Below are positions 1 through 14,433 of a stretch of DNA of 64,000 bases, in pieces. The stretch spans positions 238,873 to 302,872 of the forward strand of contig RJVL01000006.1 of assembly GCA_003755025.1 (NCBI GenBank), read 5' to 3'. Positions within the stretch are counted from its first letter, which is position 1. The number at the start of each line of letters is the position of its first letter. The notes beneath the pieces were generated by a model. It searched no databases. It was not told the DNA's origin and saw only the letters and a list, made by a program, of their open reading frames with translations. Source of the DNA: Diaphorobacter nitroreducens. Its GTDB lineage: Bacteria > Pseudomonadota > Gammaproteobacteria > Burkholderiales > Burkholderiaceae_C. A program made the translations under genes and the position numbers.

Positions 1-2
1 CC

Positions 3-872
3 CTGATCCAGTCGGCCGATACCGCGATGTACCGCGCCAAGGCGGACGGACGCAATAGCTTCCGGTTCTTCACGCCCACGATGCAGGCGCAGTCGGCCCG
101 AGCGCTGCAATTGACCAACGCGCTGCGGCGGGCTCTGGAGCGCAACCAGTTGTCGCTGCATTACCAACCCCAGGTGTCCATCGCGACGGGCCGGGTCTGC
201 GGCGTGGAGGCGCTGCTGCGCTGGCATCACCCAGAACTGGGCGCGGTATCGCCGGCAGAATTTATTCCGGTGGCAGAAGACACTGGGCAAATCCTGCCCA
301 TTGGCGAGTGGGTGCTGCGCACGGCGCTGGCGCAGTTGCGCACCTGGCATAACCAGGGACTTCCGGCCCTGACGATGGCAGTGAATCTGTCCGCCGTGCA
401 GTTCCGCCAGCCGCAGTTGCTGGAGCTGGTGGACCGGCTTCTCGCCGAGTACGGAGTGCAGCCCCACCTGCTGGAGCTGGAGCTGACCGAGAACGTGGCC
501 GTCGCGGACCCCCACGCCGCGATCGCGACGATGGACCAGCTCCACGCCAAAGGCGTGCGCCTGTCGATGGATGACTTTGGTACCGGCTATTCGTCGCTGA
601 GCCATCTCAAGCGATTCCAGATCTACCGGCTGAAGATCGACCAGTCCTTCGTGCGCGACCTGGACCATGACGGCAACGACCGCGCCATCGTCAGCGCCAT
701 CATCCGCATGGCGCAGGCGCTGGGCATGCGCACCACGGCCGAGGGGGTAGAAACCGCCCATCAGCTGACGTTCCTGCGCGAACAGGGCTGTGATGAAGCC
801 CAGGGTTTCTATTTCAGCCGGCCCCTGGGGGCCCCGCATCTGCAGCAGTATCTGCTGCAGCGCCCAGCCTGA
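3..872 (+). CDS. GGDEF/EAL-domain protein, 3' part only
   Basis: The reading frame is already open at the left edge of the window, so this is the C-terminal part of a longer gene. The first residues (ADTAMYRAKADGRNSFRFF) match the end of a GGDEF domain. The rest, about 250 residues, is a full EAL domain, the class that hydrolyses cyclic di-GMP. The signature glutamate region reads VEALLRW, and the conserved DDFGTGYSSL, LKIDQSFV and AEGVET motifs are all present, so the phosphodiesterase is probably active. Whether the GGDEF half is a functional cyclase cannot be judged because it lies outside the window. A family repeat follows directly after the stop codon and separates the gene from the convergent glmM. 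Confidence 0.93.
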   Translation: MIQSADTAMYRAKADGRNSFRFFTPTMQAQSARALQLTNALRRALERNQLSLHYQPQVSIATGRVCGVEALLRWHHPELGAVSPAEFIPVAEDTGQILPIGEWVLRTALAQLRTWHNQGLPALTMAVNLSAVQFRQPQLLELVDRLLAEYGVQPHLLELELTENVAVADPHAAIATMDQLHAKGVRLSMDDFGTGYSSLSHLKRFQIYRLKIDQSFVRDLDHDGNDRAIVSAIIRMAQALGMRTTAEGVETAHQLTFLREQGCDEAQGFYFSRPLGAPHLQQYLLQRPA

Positions 873-880
873 ATGAACAG

Positions 881-939
881 TCAAAAGTGCCTGTAGCGCC
901 CGTCTATCAAGCGCAAGCAGCTACAGTACCAATAGCAAA
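881..939 (-). repeat. Interspersed repeat, copy 1
   Basis: Contains TGTAGCGC, then CAAGCGCAAGCAGCTAC, then AATAGCAAAT, which matches the layout of the other copies (for example 40153-40211). It fills the gap between the EAL gene and the convergent glmM and ends at the glmM stop codon. The AGCGC / GCGCT-type arms can form a short hairpin. Confidence 0.7.
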
Positions 940-2274
940 TCAACCCGCACGCGCCGCGTCTGCCATGCGTTGTGCGCAGCGGTTCGCCTGCTCGGCCTCA
1001 CGTGCCTCCACCATCACGCGCAACAGTGGCTCCGTGCCGCTGGCGCGTACCAGCACGCGGCCATGGGCGCCCAATTCGGCCTCTGCGTCGCGGATGGCAT
1101 CCGCGAGCACAGGGTTGGTTTTCCAGTCCTGTCCCGGGTTCAAGCGTACGTTGAGCAACACCTGGGGAAACAACGGCACGTCCGCGAGCAGCTGTGCCAG
1201 CGTTTTGCCGCTGCGCACGCACGCCTGCAACACCTGCAACGCGCTGATCAGGCCATCGCCCGTGGTGTGCCGGTCCAGCGCGAGCAGGTGGCCCGAGCCC
1301 TCCCCGCCCAACAGCCAATGCTGGCGCTGGAGTTCTTCCAGCACATAGCGGTCCCCCACCTTGGCGCGCATGAATTTCACGCCGCGCCGCTGCAGGGCCT
1401 CTTCCACGGCCATGTTGGTCATCAAGGTGCCGACTACGCCGGGCACATGCTCGTCGCGCGCCAGCCGGGCGGCAACCATCACGTAGAGCAGTTCGTCACC
1501 GTTGAAAAGCCGCCCCGCCGCATCCACCATTTGCACGCGGTCCGCGTCGCCGTCCAGCGCAATGCCGTAGTCAGCATGGTTGGCACGCACGGCCCGCACC
1601 AGCGCGTCCGGATGCGTGGCGCCCACTTGATGGTTGATGTTGAGTCCATCGGGCGCGCACCCGATCGCCAGGACCTCGGCCCCCAGTTCATGGAACACCT
1701 TGGGCGCGATGTGATAAGCCGCGCCATGTGCGGCATCCACGACGATCTTCAGGCCCCGCAGCGTGAGGTCGTTGGCAAAAGTGCTCTTGCAGAATTCGAT
1801 GTAACGGCCGGCGGCGTCATCCAGCCGTCGCGTCTTGCCCAGCGATGCGGAATCGGCCCACACGGGCGGTTGCTCCAGGGCGGCTTCCACCTCTTCTTCC
1901 CATGCGTCGGGCAGCTTGGTGCCTTGCGCACTGAAGAACTTGATGCCGTTGTCGGGGTAGGGATTGTGGCTGGCGCTGATGACCACGCCCAGGCTCGCAC
2001 GCTGGGCACGCGTGAGGTAGGCCACGCCCGGCGTGGGCAGCGGCCCCAGCAGCACGACATCCACACCCGCCGAGTTGAAGCCCGATTCCAGCGCGCTTTC
2101 CAGCATGTAGCCGGAGATGCGCGTGTCCTTGCCGATGAGCACCGTGGGACGCTCCTGCGTGCGGCGCAGCACACGCCCTACCGCATGTGCCAAGCGCAGC
2201 GCGAAGTCGGGGGTGATGGGCGACTGCCCCACCGTGCCGCGGATGCCATCGGTGCCGAAATACTTGCGGGTCAT
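940..2274 (-). CDS. glmM: Phosphoglucosamine mutase
   Basis: GlmM converts glucosamine-6-phosphate to glucosamine-1-phosphate in the cytoplasm, on the way to UDP-GlcNAc for peptidoglycan and LPS. The protein has 444 residues, the usual family length. It starts with the typical [13 protein letters not shown]. The phosphorylated serine is Ser102 in [14 protein letters not shown], the metal-binding loop is DGDADR, and the sugar-binding EGSGH and C-terminal [14 protein letters not shown] motifs are intact. It is last in the order rlmE-ftsH-folP-glmM, 12 bases after folP, the same order as in E. coli, so it is probably cotranscribed with folP. Confidence 0.97.
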   Translation of the reverse strand: MTRKYFGTDGIRGTVGQSPITPDFALRLAHAVGRVLRRTQERPTVLIGKDTRISGYMLESALESGFNSAGVDVVLLGPLPTPGVAYLTRAQRASLGVVISASHNPYPDNGIKFFSAQGTKLPDAWEEEVEAALEQPPVWADSASLGKTRRLDDAAGRYIEFCKSTFANDLTLRGLKIVVDAAHGAAYHIAPKVFHELGAEVLAIGCAPDGLNINHQVGATHPDALVRAVRANHADYGIALDGDADRVQMVDAAGRLFNGDELLYVMVAARLARDEHVPGVVGTLMTNMAVEEALQRRGVKFMRAKVGDRYVLEELQRQHWLLGGEGSGHLLALDRHTTGDGLISALQVLQACVRSGKTLAQLLADVPLFPQVLLNVRLNPGQDWKTNPVLADAIRDAEAELGAHGRVLVRASGTEPLLRVMVEAREAEQANRCAQRMADAARAG

Positions 2275-2286
2275 GAAATTCCTTGA

Positions 2287-3138
2287 TTACTGGGAAATGG
2301 CGGCGCCGGTGTCCTGCTGCCGCATCGCGCTCCACACCGCCAGCGCCGCCACGGTCTCGCGTACGTCATGCACACGCACCACCCGCGCACCGCGCTCCAC
2401 GGCAAGCACGGCCGCGGCAACGCTTGGTGCCATGCGTTCGTGCACAGGCAGGCCAGTGACGGAACCGATGGACGATTTGCGCGACCAGCCGGCCAGCAAC
2501 GGGTAGCCCAAGGCCAGGAGCTCGGGCTGGCGGGCCAGCAGGGTGAAATTTTGCTCGACTGTCTTGCCGAACCCAATGCCATAGTCGAGTACGATGCGGG
2601 CCTTTTCCACGCCCAGCGCTTGCAGTTCCTGCGCTGAGCGCTCCAAAAAATAGAGCACTGACGGCACCACATCTTCCTCCATGGGCGTGGCCTGCATGGT
2701 CTGCGGGTCCCGGTGCATATGCATCAGGCACACGCCGCAGCGCGGATGGGCGGCGACGATCCCGGCCGCCCCTGGCTGGCGCAGCGCCCAGATGTCGTTG
2801 ACGATGTCCGCCCCCAGGTCCAGCACCGCCTGCATGACCTGGGGCTTGTAGGTGTCGACCGAGACCGGCACCCCCAGGCGCACCGCCTCCGCCACCAGCG
2901 GCACGACGCGGGCCAGCTCTTGCTCCAGCGGCACCGCCGGGCTACCCGGGCGCGTGGATTCGCCGCCGATGTCCAGGATATCCGCGCCATCCTTGATCAG
3001 CTGCTCGCAGTGCCGCAACGCTCCCCGCGTATCGACATGCCGGCCGCCGTCTGAGAAGGAATCTGGGGTGACGTTGACGATCCCCATGACCTGGGGACGC
3101 GTGAGGTCCACGTCGAAACGTGTGGTTTGCCAGCGCAT
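2287..3138 (-). CDS. folP: Dihydropteroate synthase
   Basis: FolP condenses p-aminobenzoate with dihydropterin pyrophosphate in folate synthesis and is the target of sulfonamides. The protein has 283 residues. Both family signatures are visible: MGIVNVTPDSFSDGG near the N terminus and DIGGESTRPGSP after it. The later DYGIGFGKT and GWSRKSSIG segments also match. It lies between ftsH and glmM on the minus strand. A hairpin at 3171-3191 separates it from ftsH, so it may be read partly by read-through and partly from its own promoter. Confidence 0.96.
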   Translation of the reverse strand: MRWQTTRFDVDLTRPQVMGIVNVTPDSFSDGGRHVDTRGALRHCEQLIKDGADILDIGGESTRPGSPAVPLEQELARVVPLVAEAVRLGVPVSVDTYKPQVMQAVLDLGADIVNDIWALRQPGAAGIVAAHPRCGVCLMHMHRDPQTMQATPMEEDVVPSVLYFLERSAQELQALGVEKARIVLDYGIGFGKTVEQNFTLLARQPELLALGYPLLAGWSRKSSIGSVTGLPVHERMAPSVAAAVLAVERGARVVRVHDVRETVAALAVWSAMRQQDTGAAISQ

Positions 3139-3159
3139 GCGTGAGTGAGTGAGAGCCGT

Positions 3160-3191
3160 GAAATACAGAAAACGGGGCGCGAGGCCCCGTT
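3160..3191 (-). terminator. Probable terminator or attenuator after ftsH
   Basis: AACGGGGC at 3171-3178 pairs perfectly with GCCCCGTT at 3184-3191 around a 5-base loop. On the minus strand it is followed by a weak T-rich run. It lies between the ftsH stop and the folP start and may only reduce read-through. Confidence 0.5.
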
Positions 3192-3209
3192 GTTCATGCC
3201 AAACCGCTG

Positions 3210-5129
<1,920 letters not shown>

Positions 5130-5272
5130 GCGGAACTCCAGATTCAGAAGTGGGAGGCCGGCCACGACACTGTCATGGAAACGTCCTAACGCAATTGGGG
5201 TTCATTTTAGGCGTTTCAACCCGCCAGCACCGCCCATTAACCCCGGCACAGGCCATGGTCAAGGCGCTGCGG

Positions 5273-5935
5273 TCAACCTTGACGCTTGAGCCCCATGCCC
5301 ACCAGAAAGGTCTCCGATGATTTGTCGCGCGAGGCCTTGGGCTTCATCGGCTTGACCACGCGAAAGGTGTCCTTGAAGAGTTGCACCAGTTGGGAGTAAC
5401 CGCTGCCGTGGAACAGCTTCACAACCAGTGCCCCCTCAGGCTTCAGATGGTGCACGGCAAAGTCCACCGCCAGCTCGATCAGGTGCGCGATACGCACGGC
5501 ATCCACCGACTCCACGCCCGACAGATTGGGAGCCATATCCGACACCACCACATCCACGGGCCGCCCTTGCACGGCCTCCTGCAAGCGTGCCAGCACCTCC
5601 TCCTCCCGAAAATCCCCCTGTAAAAAGGTGACGCCTTCAATCGGCTCCATCGGCAGGATGTCCAGCGCGATGATGACGCCGTTGAGTTGCCCCACGGCAG
5701 CCCCGTCGGGCGACAGCCGCCGGCGCACATACTGGCTCCAGGCCCCCGGAGACGACCCGAGATCCACCACCACATGGCCGGGCTTGATCAGCCCGAGCTG
5801 TTCGTCGATCTCCTTGAGTTTGTAGGCGGCGCGCGCACGGTAGCCCTCCTTCTGGGCGAGCTTGACGTAGGTGTCGTTGACATGGTCGTGGAGCCATGCC
5901 TTGTTCACCTTCTTGCTTTTGGTCTGGGCTTTCAT
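5273..5935 (-). CDS. rlmE: 23S rRNA (uridine2552-2'-O)-methyltransferase
   Basis: RlmE (RrmJ/FtsJ) methylates U2552 in the peptidyl-transferase A-loop. I take the internal ATG giving [15 protein letters not shown] (220 residues); the longer frame adds 17 residues with no family resemblance. The SAM-binding motif [13 protein letters not shown] is clear. The catalytic K-D-K-E set can be placed at the early KLKEID lysine, the aspartate in [17 protein letters not shown] and the C-terminal SSETFLVG. It lies just upstream of ftsH on the same strand and is divergent from the yhbY-like gene, the same neighbourhood as in E. coli. Confidence 0.94.
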   Translation of the reverse strand: MKAQTKSKKVNKAWLHDHVNDTYVKLAQKEGYRARAAYKLKEIDEQLGLIKPGHVVVDLGSSPGAWSQYVRRRLSPDGAAVGQLNGVIIALDILPMEPIEGVTFLQGDFREEEVLARLQEAVQGRPVDVVVSDMAPNLSGVESVDAVRIAHLIELAVDFAVHHLKPEGALVVKLFHGSGYSQLVQLFKDTFRVVKPMKPKASRDKSSETFLVGMGLKRQG

Positions 5936-6012
5936 GGATAGATCGGTGCGCCGCCCCGGATCGGGGGACAGCAGTATGCCGGCCATTGCCGGGGCGTTGA
6001 GATAATACGGGT

Positions 6013-6486
6013 ATGCCTCAAATTCAACTGACTCCCGCCGAGCGCCGGGAACACCGCGCCAATTCCCACCATCTGGACCCCGTGGTCCTGATCGGTGGCG
6101 ACGGACTTACGGCCGCCGTTCAAAAGGAGATCGATGCCGCACTCAAGGCCCATGGCCTCATCAAGGTGCGCGTCTTCAACGACGACCGCGCCGCACGCGA
6201 AGAGATGTATCAGCAACTGGCCGATGCGCTGAACGCCGCACCCATCCAGCATATCGGCAAGCTGCTGGTGCTGTGGCGGCCCATTCCTGCGAAAGAGAAA
6301 GCCATCGACGAAGACCGCATGCCCGGTCCCCGCGATGTGAAGGTACTCAAGTTCAGCAAGCGCGGCGGCCAGCGCCCCGAGGTCAAGCAACTGCGTGTGC
6401 TGGGTAACCAGCGTTTGACGCCTGGCGGGCAGATCAAGCGTGCCAAGCCCAAGCAGAAGTCGGTGAAAAAACGCCAGGCCGATTGA
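6013..6486 (+). CDS. yhbY: YhbY-family (CRS1-YhbY/CRM) RNA-binding protein
   Basis: This is a 157-residue protein whose first 100 residues form a CRM domain, a small RNA-binding fold found on pre-50S ribosomal particles in bacteria. The N terminus ([23 protein letters not shown]) and the later GKLLVLWRP match the family. The C-terminal extension of about 55 residues is basic and looks disordered, ending [14 protein letters not shown]. coli YhbY (about 97 residues) lacks it. It is divergent from rlmE, with 77 bases between the starts, and its end is close to the next gene. Confidence 0.9.
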   Translation: MPQIQLTPAERREHRANSHHLDPVVLIGGDGLTAAVQKEIDAALKAHGLIKVRVFNDDRAAREEMYQQLADALNAAPIQHIGKLLVLWRPIPAKEKAIDEDRMPGPRDVKVLKFSKRGGQRPEVKQLRVLGNQRLTPGGQIKRAKPKQKSVKKRQAD

Positions 6487-6497
6487 CCCTAGATCCC

Positions 6498-7259
6498 ATG
6501 AACGCACCGCAGCAGCACCAGCGCCACATCCTTTGCATGAAGTGGGGCACGAAATATGGCCCCGAGTACGTCAACCGTCTTTACGCCATGGTGCGCCGCC
6601 ACCTGAGTGGCGAGTTCAACTTCGTCTGCCTCACGGACGACGATGCAGGCATACGCCCCGAGGTGCAGTGCCTGCCCATCCCGCCGCTGAATCTGCAGCT
6701 GGCACCCGGCCAGCGGGACGGCGCCTGGAAAAAGCTCACGACCTTCGAGGCCGACCTGCACGGCCTGCGCGGCACAGCGCTGTTCCTCGACCTCGACGTG
6801 GTGATCGTGGGCGGGCTGGATCCCTTCTTCGAGCAGCCGGGTGAATTTCTCATCATCCACGACTACCCCCGTTTCTGGCGCTTTGGCCAGCGGATCACGG
6901 GCAACTCCTCGGTCTACCGCTTTGAACTGGGCGCGCATGCCGATGTGCTGGCGTACTTCCGCACGCACATGGACGAGGTGCAGGCCAACTATCGCAACGA
7001 GCAGGCCTTTCTGTCACGCTTCCTGCATGCCCAGGGCAAGCTGTCGTACTGGCCTGAAGGCTGGTGCCCGAGCTTCAAGTACGACGGCATTCCCGCGTGG
7101 CCGAGCAACTACTGGCGCGAGCCCTTCGTGCCCGAAGGCGCACGCATCATGATCTTCCACGGCGAATGCAATCCGCCGGATGCGCTGGAGGGACGGCGCA
7201 ACAAGCGCTTTCACCACATCCAGCCCGCACGCTGGGTGGCGCGCCACTGGCACGAATGA
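6498..7259 (+). CDS. Glycosyltransferase-like protein, function unknown
   Basis: The product has 253 residues when started at the ATG that gives MNAPQQHQRHILCMKWGTK; a TTG five codons earlier overlaps the previous stop and is less likely. The pattern resembles a GT-A type glycosyltransferase: an N-terminal strand (HILCMKWGTKYGPEYVNRLY), then FVCLTDD, then a DxD-like LFLDLDVVIVGGLDPFF that would hold the metal and nucleotide sugar. The C-terminal part has MIFHGECNPPDAL. No signal peptide or membrane segment is visible. I cannot name the substrate; surface polysaccharide or LPS modification is a guess. Confidence 0.75.
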   Translation: MNAPQQHQRHILCMKWGTKYGPEYVNRLYAMVRRHLSGEFNFVCLTDDDAGIRPEVQCLPIPPLNLQLAPGQRDGAWKKLTTFEADLHGLRGTALFLDLDVVIVGGLDPFFEQPGEFLIIHDYPRFWRFGQRITGNSSVYRFELGAHADVLAYFRTHMDEVQANYRNEQAFLSRFLHAQGKLSYWPEGWCPSFKYDGIPAWPSNYWREPFVPEGARIMIFHGECNPPDALEGRRNKRFHHIQPARWVARHWHE

Positions 7260-7316
7260 CGAGGTCGCCCCGCCACGAAGCGGGGCGGACAAAAACAGTC
7301 AGCGCCGAGGCGCCGG

Positions 7317-8198
7317 TTAGGCCGTCGGAACGCCGTGCAACGGCCGGCCCGTCAATCGCGTGAGGATCGCCAAAGGGCTCGCTTCCCGGTCATACGCATG
7401 CGACGCGGGCAGGTGCAATGTCTGCTCCAGCATGTATTGGCCGGACATGACCGCATGCGTGGCCTGGTCCGAAAAGCACACCCATACCGAACCCGCCGGA
7501 AACGGCACCGTTTCCTGCGGACTGGTGCGCTGGTACTCCAAGTCGCCCTTCATGCCGTCGTGCAGTTGCAGCATCAGGTGGTCGTACTCGCTGCGAAAGG
7601 ACTTGGTCACACGCAGCGCCTGCAGCACCTTGGCCTGCCACGCCGAATACGGCTTGGCGCGTGGCAGGAACTTACGCGCCATGGCTTCGAAGGGCTCACC
7701 CACGCGCCACACACGGGGCGCCCCGTCGGGGTTGACGTTGGCAAACACGCGCAGGATGCGTTCGCCATAGTTGGGACGCGAGGGGAACGCATCCACGTGC
7801 AGCCGCCGGTCGTCGGCCCGCCAGGATTGCTGGCGGCTTTCCACCTGCATCGGCCGGTAGCTGGTGGGGGCCAGTCGCAGCGCAGAGGTGTAATGCGGCA
7901 GCAGCGCCTCGATCAAGCCCAGCGCCTGCGCCCGAAAGCGCGTGATCATGGCCGTCAACTGCGCCTGGGTGGCGGCGTCGCCCACCGCGCCCTTCAGGCT
8001 GCCGTCGACATTCAGGCTGATGTTGCGCGCACCAGGGTCGCGGATGTCGGGCCGCAGCAGGGCGCGCTCGTCAGGCTGCACCTCGAAGGCGAGGTTGGGA
8101 AAGAACAGCACCTTGCCGCCCTCCAGCGCAGCGCGCCAGGCGTCGGTCCCCGGTACCGACCAATCACGGGATTCGATGCGTACGACCTGGGATTCCAT
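7317..8198 (-). CDS. Kdo hydroxylase-family protein
   Basis: The 293-residue product resembles the Fe(II)/2-oxoglutarate-dependent Kdo 3-hydroxylase family (KdoO), which hydroxylates Kdo in the lipopolysaccharide inner core. The iron-binding HxD pair is visible at His134 and Asp136 in RRLHVDAFPSRPNYGERILR. A further histidine candidate lies in FSDQATHAVMSGQ. No signal peptide is visible, consistent with action at the inner face of the cytoplasmic membrane. It follows the DUF4149 gene on the minus strand, six bases away, and may be cotranscribed with greA. The family assignment rests on pattern recognition only. Confidence 0.8.
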   Translation of the reverse strand: MESQVVRIESRDWSVPGTDAWRAALEGGKVLFFPNLAFEVQPDERALLRPDIRDPGARNISLNVDGSLKGAVGDAATQAQLTAMITRFRAQALGLIEALLPHYTSALRLAPTSYRPMQVESRQQSWRADDRRLHVDAFPSRPNYGERILRVFANVNPDGAPRVWRVGEPFEAMARKFLPRAKPYSAWQAKVLQALRVTKSFRSEYDHLMLQLHDGMKGDLEYQRTSPQETVPFPAGSVWVCFSDQATHAVMSGQYMLEQTLHLPASHAYDREASPLAILTRLTGRPLHGVPTA

Positions 8199-8204
8199 GC
8201 TCGC

Positions 8205-8618
8205 TCACCCTCCTTGCCTGGCAGTTTTCCACAACGTGATGCCCGCGCAGAGCCATTGCACCAGATACATGGCACTGCCCACGCTGTGCCACAGCCGCAG
8301 GTTCTGGCGCGCCACGATGCGCGGCGCCACGCCATATTGCACCAGCAAGGCCAGCAGCAGGCCGAGGATCACAAAAACCATAGCTGCTCGCGCCCACTGC
8401 TCCTCGGTTTCCGCGTGTTTTCTTTTGGAAAGCACCAACAGACAAGCGCAACACGCTATCGAAATATAAGTCTGCGCCTCGAACAAACGGGCTGCCATCT
8501 GCCCCGCCACACTCGGCGTGGGCAGGTAGACGAACAGCATCGGCACGGCCACGAAGCCCATGGCCGAGAGGCTACCCCACCACAGGGCCGCAGCCAGCAC
8601 GGGCAGGCGTTCGCGCAT
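8205..8618 (-). CDS. DUF4149-like integral membrane protein
   Basis: I start this 137-residue protein at the ATG giving MRERLPVLAAALWWGSLS; the much longer open frame upstream is a shadow of greA. Four hydrophobic segments are visible: about 8-28, 50-65, 77-95 and 110-130. The opening (LWWGSLSAMGFVAVPMLF) and the HSVGSAMYLVQWL segment fit the DUF4149 pattern, a small membrane protein of unknown function. It begins 11 bases after the greA stop and ends six bases before the Kdo hydroxylase-like gene, so the three probably form one transcript. A cytoplasmic loop at 66-75 (SKRKHAETEE) lies next to a possible repeat remnant in the DNA. Confidence 0.8.
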   Translation of the reverse strand: MRERLPVLAAALWWGSLSAMGFVAVPMLFVYLPTPSVAGQMAARLFEAQTYISIACCACLLVLSKRKHAETEEQWARAAMVFVILGLLLALLVQYGVAPRIVARQNLRLWHSVGSAMYLVQWLCAGITLWKTARQGG

Positions 8619-8629
8619 GGCGTGCACCC

Positions 8630-9106
8630 TCAGATGTAGCTGACGGCCACCACTTCGTAGCGCCGCACGCCCCCAGGCGCCTGCACCTCGGCCGTGTCGC
8701 CCTCTTCCTTGCCGATGAGCGCGCGCGCGATGGGGCTGGAAACATTGATCAGGCCGTGCTTCAAGTCGGCCTCGTCCTCGCCCACGATCTGGTACTTCAC
8801 GGCGTCGCCCGTGTCCTCGTCCTCCAGTTCCACCGTGGCACCGAAGACCACGCGACCGCCGGCGTCCAGCGCCGAGGGGTCGATGATCTGGGCCGCCGAC
8901 AGCTTGCCTTCGATCTCCATGATGCGGCCTTCGATGAAGCCCTGGCGGTCCTTGGCGGCTTCGTACTCGGCGTTCTCGCTGAGATCGCCCTGCGCGCGCG
9001 CCTCCGCAATGGCGCTGATCACGGCAGGCCGCTCGACGGTCTTGAGGCGGTGCAGTTCCTCCTTGAGTTTCTCTGCGCCGCGCTTGGTGATGGGAATGGT
9101 GGCCAT
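8630..9106 (-). CDS. greA: Transcription elongation factor GreA
   Basis: GreA enters the RNA polymerase secondary channel and stimulates cleavage of backtracked transcripts. The protein has 158 residues, the standard length. The N-terminal coiled coil carries the acidic tip ([17 protein letters not shown]), and the C-terminal FKBP-like domain ends with [15 protein letters not shown] and [12 protein letters not shown]. It lies downstream of carB on the same strand but is separated from it by a strong terminator at 9131-9166, so it should have its own promoter. The two genes after it run close behind. Confidence 0.97.
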   Translation of the reverse strand: MATIPITKRGAEKLKEELHRLKTVERPAVISAIAEARAQGDLSENAEYEAAKDRQGFIEGRIMEIEGKLSAAQIIDPSALDAGGRVVFGATVELEDEDTGDAVKYQIVGEDEADLKHGLINVSSPIARALIGKEEGDTAEVQAPGGVRRYEVVAVSYI

Positions 9107-9130
9107 GGGTCAGTCTCCAGATTCCAGATG

Positions 9131-9166
9131 CAAAAAGCAAACCGCCGCGCGTTGCCGCGCGGCGGT
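9131..9166 (-). terminator. Terminator of the carAB transcript
   Basis: ACCGCCGCGC at 9141-9150 pairs perfectly with GCGCGGCGGT at 9157-9166 around a 6-base loop. On the minus strand it is followed by TTGCTTTTTG. It lies between the carB stop and the greA start. Confidence 0.85.
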
Positions 9167-9233
9167 CTCACAAATCAAGGGCGATTATGCCGCGTTTGCC
9201 GCGGCGGTCATCCCCTAAAACCCGGTGCCGCGC

Positions 9234-12485
<3,252 letters not shown>

Positions 12486-12495
12486 GGTATGTCTG

Positions 12496-12897
12496 TCAAT
12501 CGGTCGCTGGGGCGGAGGCTGGGGCGGCAGACACCGCTGCGGGGCGCCGCGTATTCAGCCTGTCCAGCAGCGCCTGGGCCCGCTCGGCGGGGAGGTTCTT
12601 TTGCATCAGCTGCAGCAGGCCGTCGCCCTGAACCAGGGGTCGCAACACTTCGGCTTCTGCCTCGTAGAACGTCACGTCCCACTCCTGCATGGCCTCTGCG
12701 AAGGTCGCATCGTCCCAGGTCTTGCCCTTGGCGATCAGCGTGACCAGGGGCATGGCCTTGTTCTCGACGAACGACTTCTTGTAGGGCTTTTGCTGCCAGC
12801 GTTCGGTGAACCACTCGCGGTGCATTGGAGGCAATGTCAGCACGCGCTTGTGAATGGCTTTCTCAAGCGCTGCAGCCGGGAAGCTGAAGAGTTTCAT
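12496..12897 (-). CDS. Unknown small protein between carA and carB
   Basis: This 133-residue protein lies between carA and carB, 21 bases after carA and 10 bases before carB, so it is cotranscribed with both. I do not recognise a domain. It looks soluble and mostly helical, with a charged N-terminal half ([19 protein letters not shown]), a middle [25 protein letters not shown] and an alanine/proline-rich tail of about 20 residues. No signal peptide or membrane segment is visible. The position suggests a link to carbamoyl phosphate synthesis, but that is inference from context only. Confidence 0.8.
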   Translation of the reverse strand: MKLFSFPAAALEKAIHKRVLTLPPMHREWFTERWQQKPYKKSFVENKAMPLVTLIAKGKTWDDATFAEAMQEWDVTFYEAEAEVLRPLVQGDGLLQLMQKNLPAERAQALLDRLNTRRPAAVSAAPASAPATD

Positions 12898-12918
12898 GGC
12901 GCCGGTTTCCTTTTGGGC

Positions 12919-14091
12919 TTACTGGGCCTTGGCGGCCTGCATCAGAGTGGTGAAGCGGTCGAACAGGTAGGCAATGTCGTGCGGACCGGGTGACGCCTCG
13001 GGGTGCCCCTGGAAACAGAAGGCCGGCTTGTCCTTGTGTTCCAGGCCCTGCAGCGTGCCGTCGAACAGGCTGATGTGCGTGGCGCGCAAGGTGGCCGGCA
13101 GCGATGCCATGTCCACCGCGAAACCGTGGTTCTGGCTGGTGATGCTTACCCGGCCGCTGTCCAAGTCCTTCACAGGGTGGTTTGCGCCATGGTGGCTGTT
13201 GTCCATTTTGAAAGTCCTGGCGCCACTGGCCAGCGCCATGATCTGGTGGCCCAGGCAGATGCCGAAGGTAGGCACGCCGCTGTCGATGATCTGCTTGACT
13301 GCCGTGATCGCGTAGTCGCAGGCCGCCGGGTCGCCCGGGCCGTTGGACAGGAACACGCCATCGGGATTCATGGCCAGCACCTCTGCCGCCGGGGTCTGCG
13401 CGGGCACCACGGTGAGCCTGCAGCCGCGTTCGGCCAGCATGCGCAGGATGTTCAGCTTCACACCATAGTCATAGGCCACGACGTGAAAGCGCGGGGCCGT
13501 CTGCGTGCCGTAGCCTTCGCCCAGCTTCCACTCAGTCTGGTCCCAGGCGTACGCGGCACGCGTGGTCACGACCTTGGCCAGATCCAGCCCGTTCATGTTG
13601 GGCGCCGCCTTCGCCGCGGCCACGGCTTCGTCGATGCGCGCCTGGGTCACGGCCTCGCCAGCCGCCAAGCCGACGATGGCGCCATTTTGCGCGCCCCGGG
13701 TGCGCAGCAGGCGGGTCAGTTTGCGGGTGTCGATGTTGGCGATGGCTACCGTCTTGGCACGCACGAGGTACTCGGGCAGCGTCTCGGTCATGCGGAAGTT
13801 GCTGGCCAGCAGCGGCAGGTCCTTGATGATGAGGCCTGCGGCGTGGACTTTTTCAGCCTCGATATCCTCTGCGTTGACGCCGTAGTTGCCGATGTGCGGA
13901 TACGTCAGGGTGACGATCTGCTGGCAGTAGCTGGGGTCCGTGAGAATTTCCTGGTAGCCGGTGATGGCGGTATTGAAGACCACTTCGCCGACCGTGGTGC
14001 CGGCGGCACCGATCGAGTTACCGATAAAGACCGTGCCGTCTGCGAGCGCCAGGATGGCGGGCGGGAAGGTTCCCTTGAGAGACAAAAGCAC
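12919..14091 (-). CDS. carA: Carbamoyl-phosphate synthase small subunit
   Basis: CarA is the glutamine amidotransferase subunit that supplies ammonia to CarB. I start it at a GTG codon giving [19 protein letters not shown] (390 residues): GGAG lies 8 bases upstream, and the 50 residues before it in the open frame do not resemble the family. The N-terminal CPSase small-chain domain is followed by a class I glutaminase domain with the catalytic cysteine in [11 protein letters not shown], the oxyanion region FLSNGPGDP and the His-Glu pair in [18 protein letters not shown] hexamer on the minus strand at 14215-14220 is a candidate -10 element, without a clear -35. Confidence 0.96.
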   Translation of the reverse strand: MLLSLKGTFPPAILALADGTVFIGNSIGAAGTTVGEVVFNTAITGYQEILTDPSYCQQIVTLTYPHIGNYGVNAEDIEAEKVHAAGLIIKDLPLLASNFRMTETLPEYLVRAKTVAIANIDTRKLTRLLRTRGAQNGAIVGLAAGEAVTQARIDEAVAAAKAAPNMNGLDLAKVVTTRAAYAWDQTEWKLGEGYGTQTAPRFHVVAYDYGVKLNILRMLAERGCRLTVVPAQTPAAEVLAMNPDGVFLSNGPGDPAACDYAITAVKQIIDSGVPTFGICLGHQIMALASGARTFKMDNSHHGANHPVKDLDSGRVSITSQNHGFAVDMASLPATLRATHISLFDGTLQGLEHKDKPAFCFQGHPEASPGPHDIAYLFDRFTTLMQAAKAQ

Positions 14092-14285
14092 TGGGTTCTC
14101 CGATGGTTTACGGGTCGCCCGGGAGCCGCAGGAACGGCGATGTTCCTGAAGGCTACTGCTTGTTGAAAATTGCTTTGGATGCGGCCGGGCGACTTGTTTG
14201 CGGGAAAGCCTCTCATTGTAGCGCGAGAGGCGCATGCTCACTGCGCACAGGACATTGGTCCCGCCAAGGATCCAAGCGGGCCAAA

Positions 14286-14323
14286 GAAGAAAGGGACCAC
14301 CGTTTTCACGGTGGTCCCTTTGG
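14286..14323 (-). terminator. Terminator of the tRNA-Pro gene
   Basis: AAGGGACCACCG and CGGTGGTCCCTT form a perfect 12-bp stem around a 6-base loop at about 14291-14320. On the minus strand the stem is followed by a TTTCTTCTTT run. It separates the tRNA from carA. Confidence 0.9.
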
Positions 14324-14329
14324 GATAAA

Positions 14330-14406
14330 TGGTCGGCGTGGCGGGATTCGAACTCGCGACCCCTTGCACCCCATGCAAGTGCGCTACCAGGCTGCGCTAC
14401 ACGCCG
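14330..14406 (-). tRNA. tRNA-Pro(GGG)
   Basis: On the minus strand the gene folds into a full cloverleaf of 77 bases. The acceptor stem is CGGCGTG / CACGCCG, the D arm has GCGC pairs, and the anticodon stem CTTGC / GCAAG encloses the loop ATGGGGT with anticodon GGG. The T loop is TTCGAAT; its stem has one A-C mismatch. The 3' end ACCA is encoded in the DNA. It lies downstream of the MerR gene and is followed by a strong terminator. Confidence 0.96.
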
Positions 14407-14433
14407 ACAAGACTTGAATTCTATACCGAAAAA

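Noticed and set aside
970..2286. Long plus-strand open frame opposite glmM
   Set aside because: It is a shadow frame; the minus-strand product has all GlmM motifs and the plus-strand translation has no family resemblance.
7266..7287. Hairpin CGCCCCG / CGGGGCG between the glycosyltransferase-like and Kdo hydroxylase-like genes
   Set aside because: Stem is perfect but there is no T run on either strand, so it is not called as a terminator.
8378..8430. Possible repeat copy inside the DUF4149 gene (CATAGCTGCTCGCGCCCACT)
   Set aside because: Only the outer end resembles the repeat; the second arm is missing, so I do not call it.
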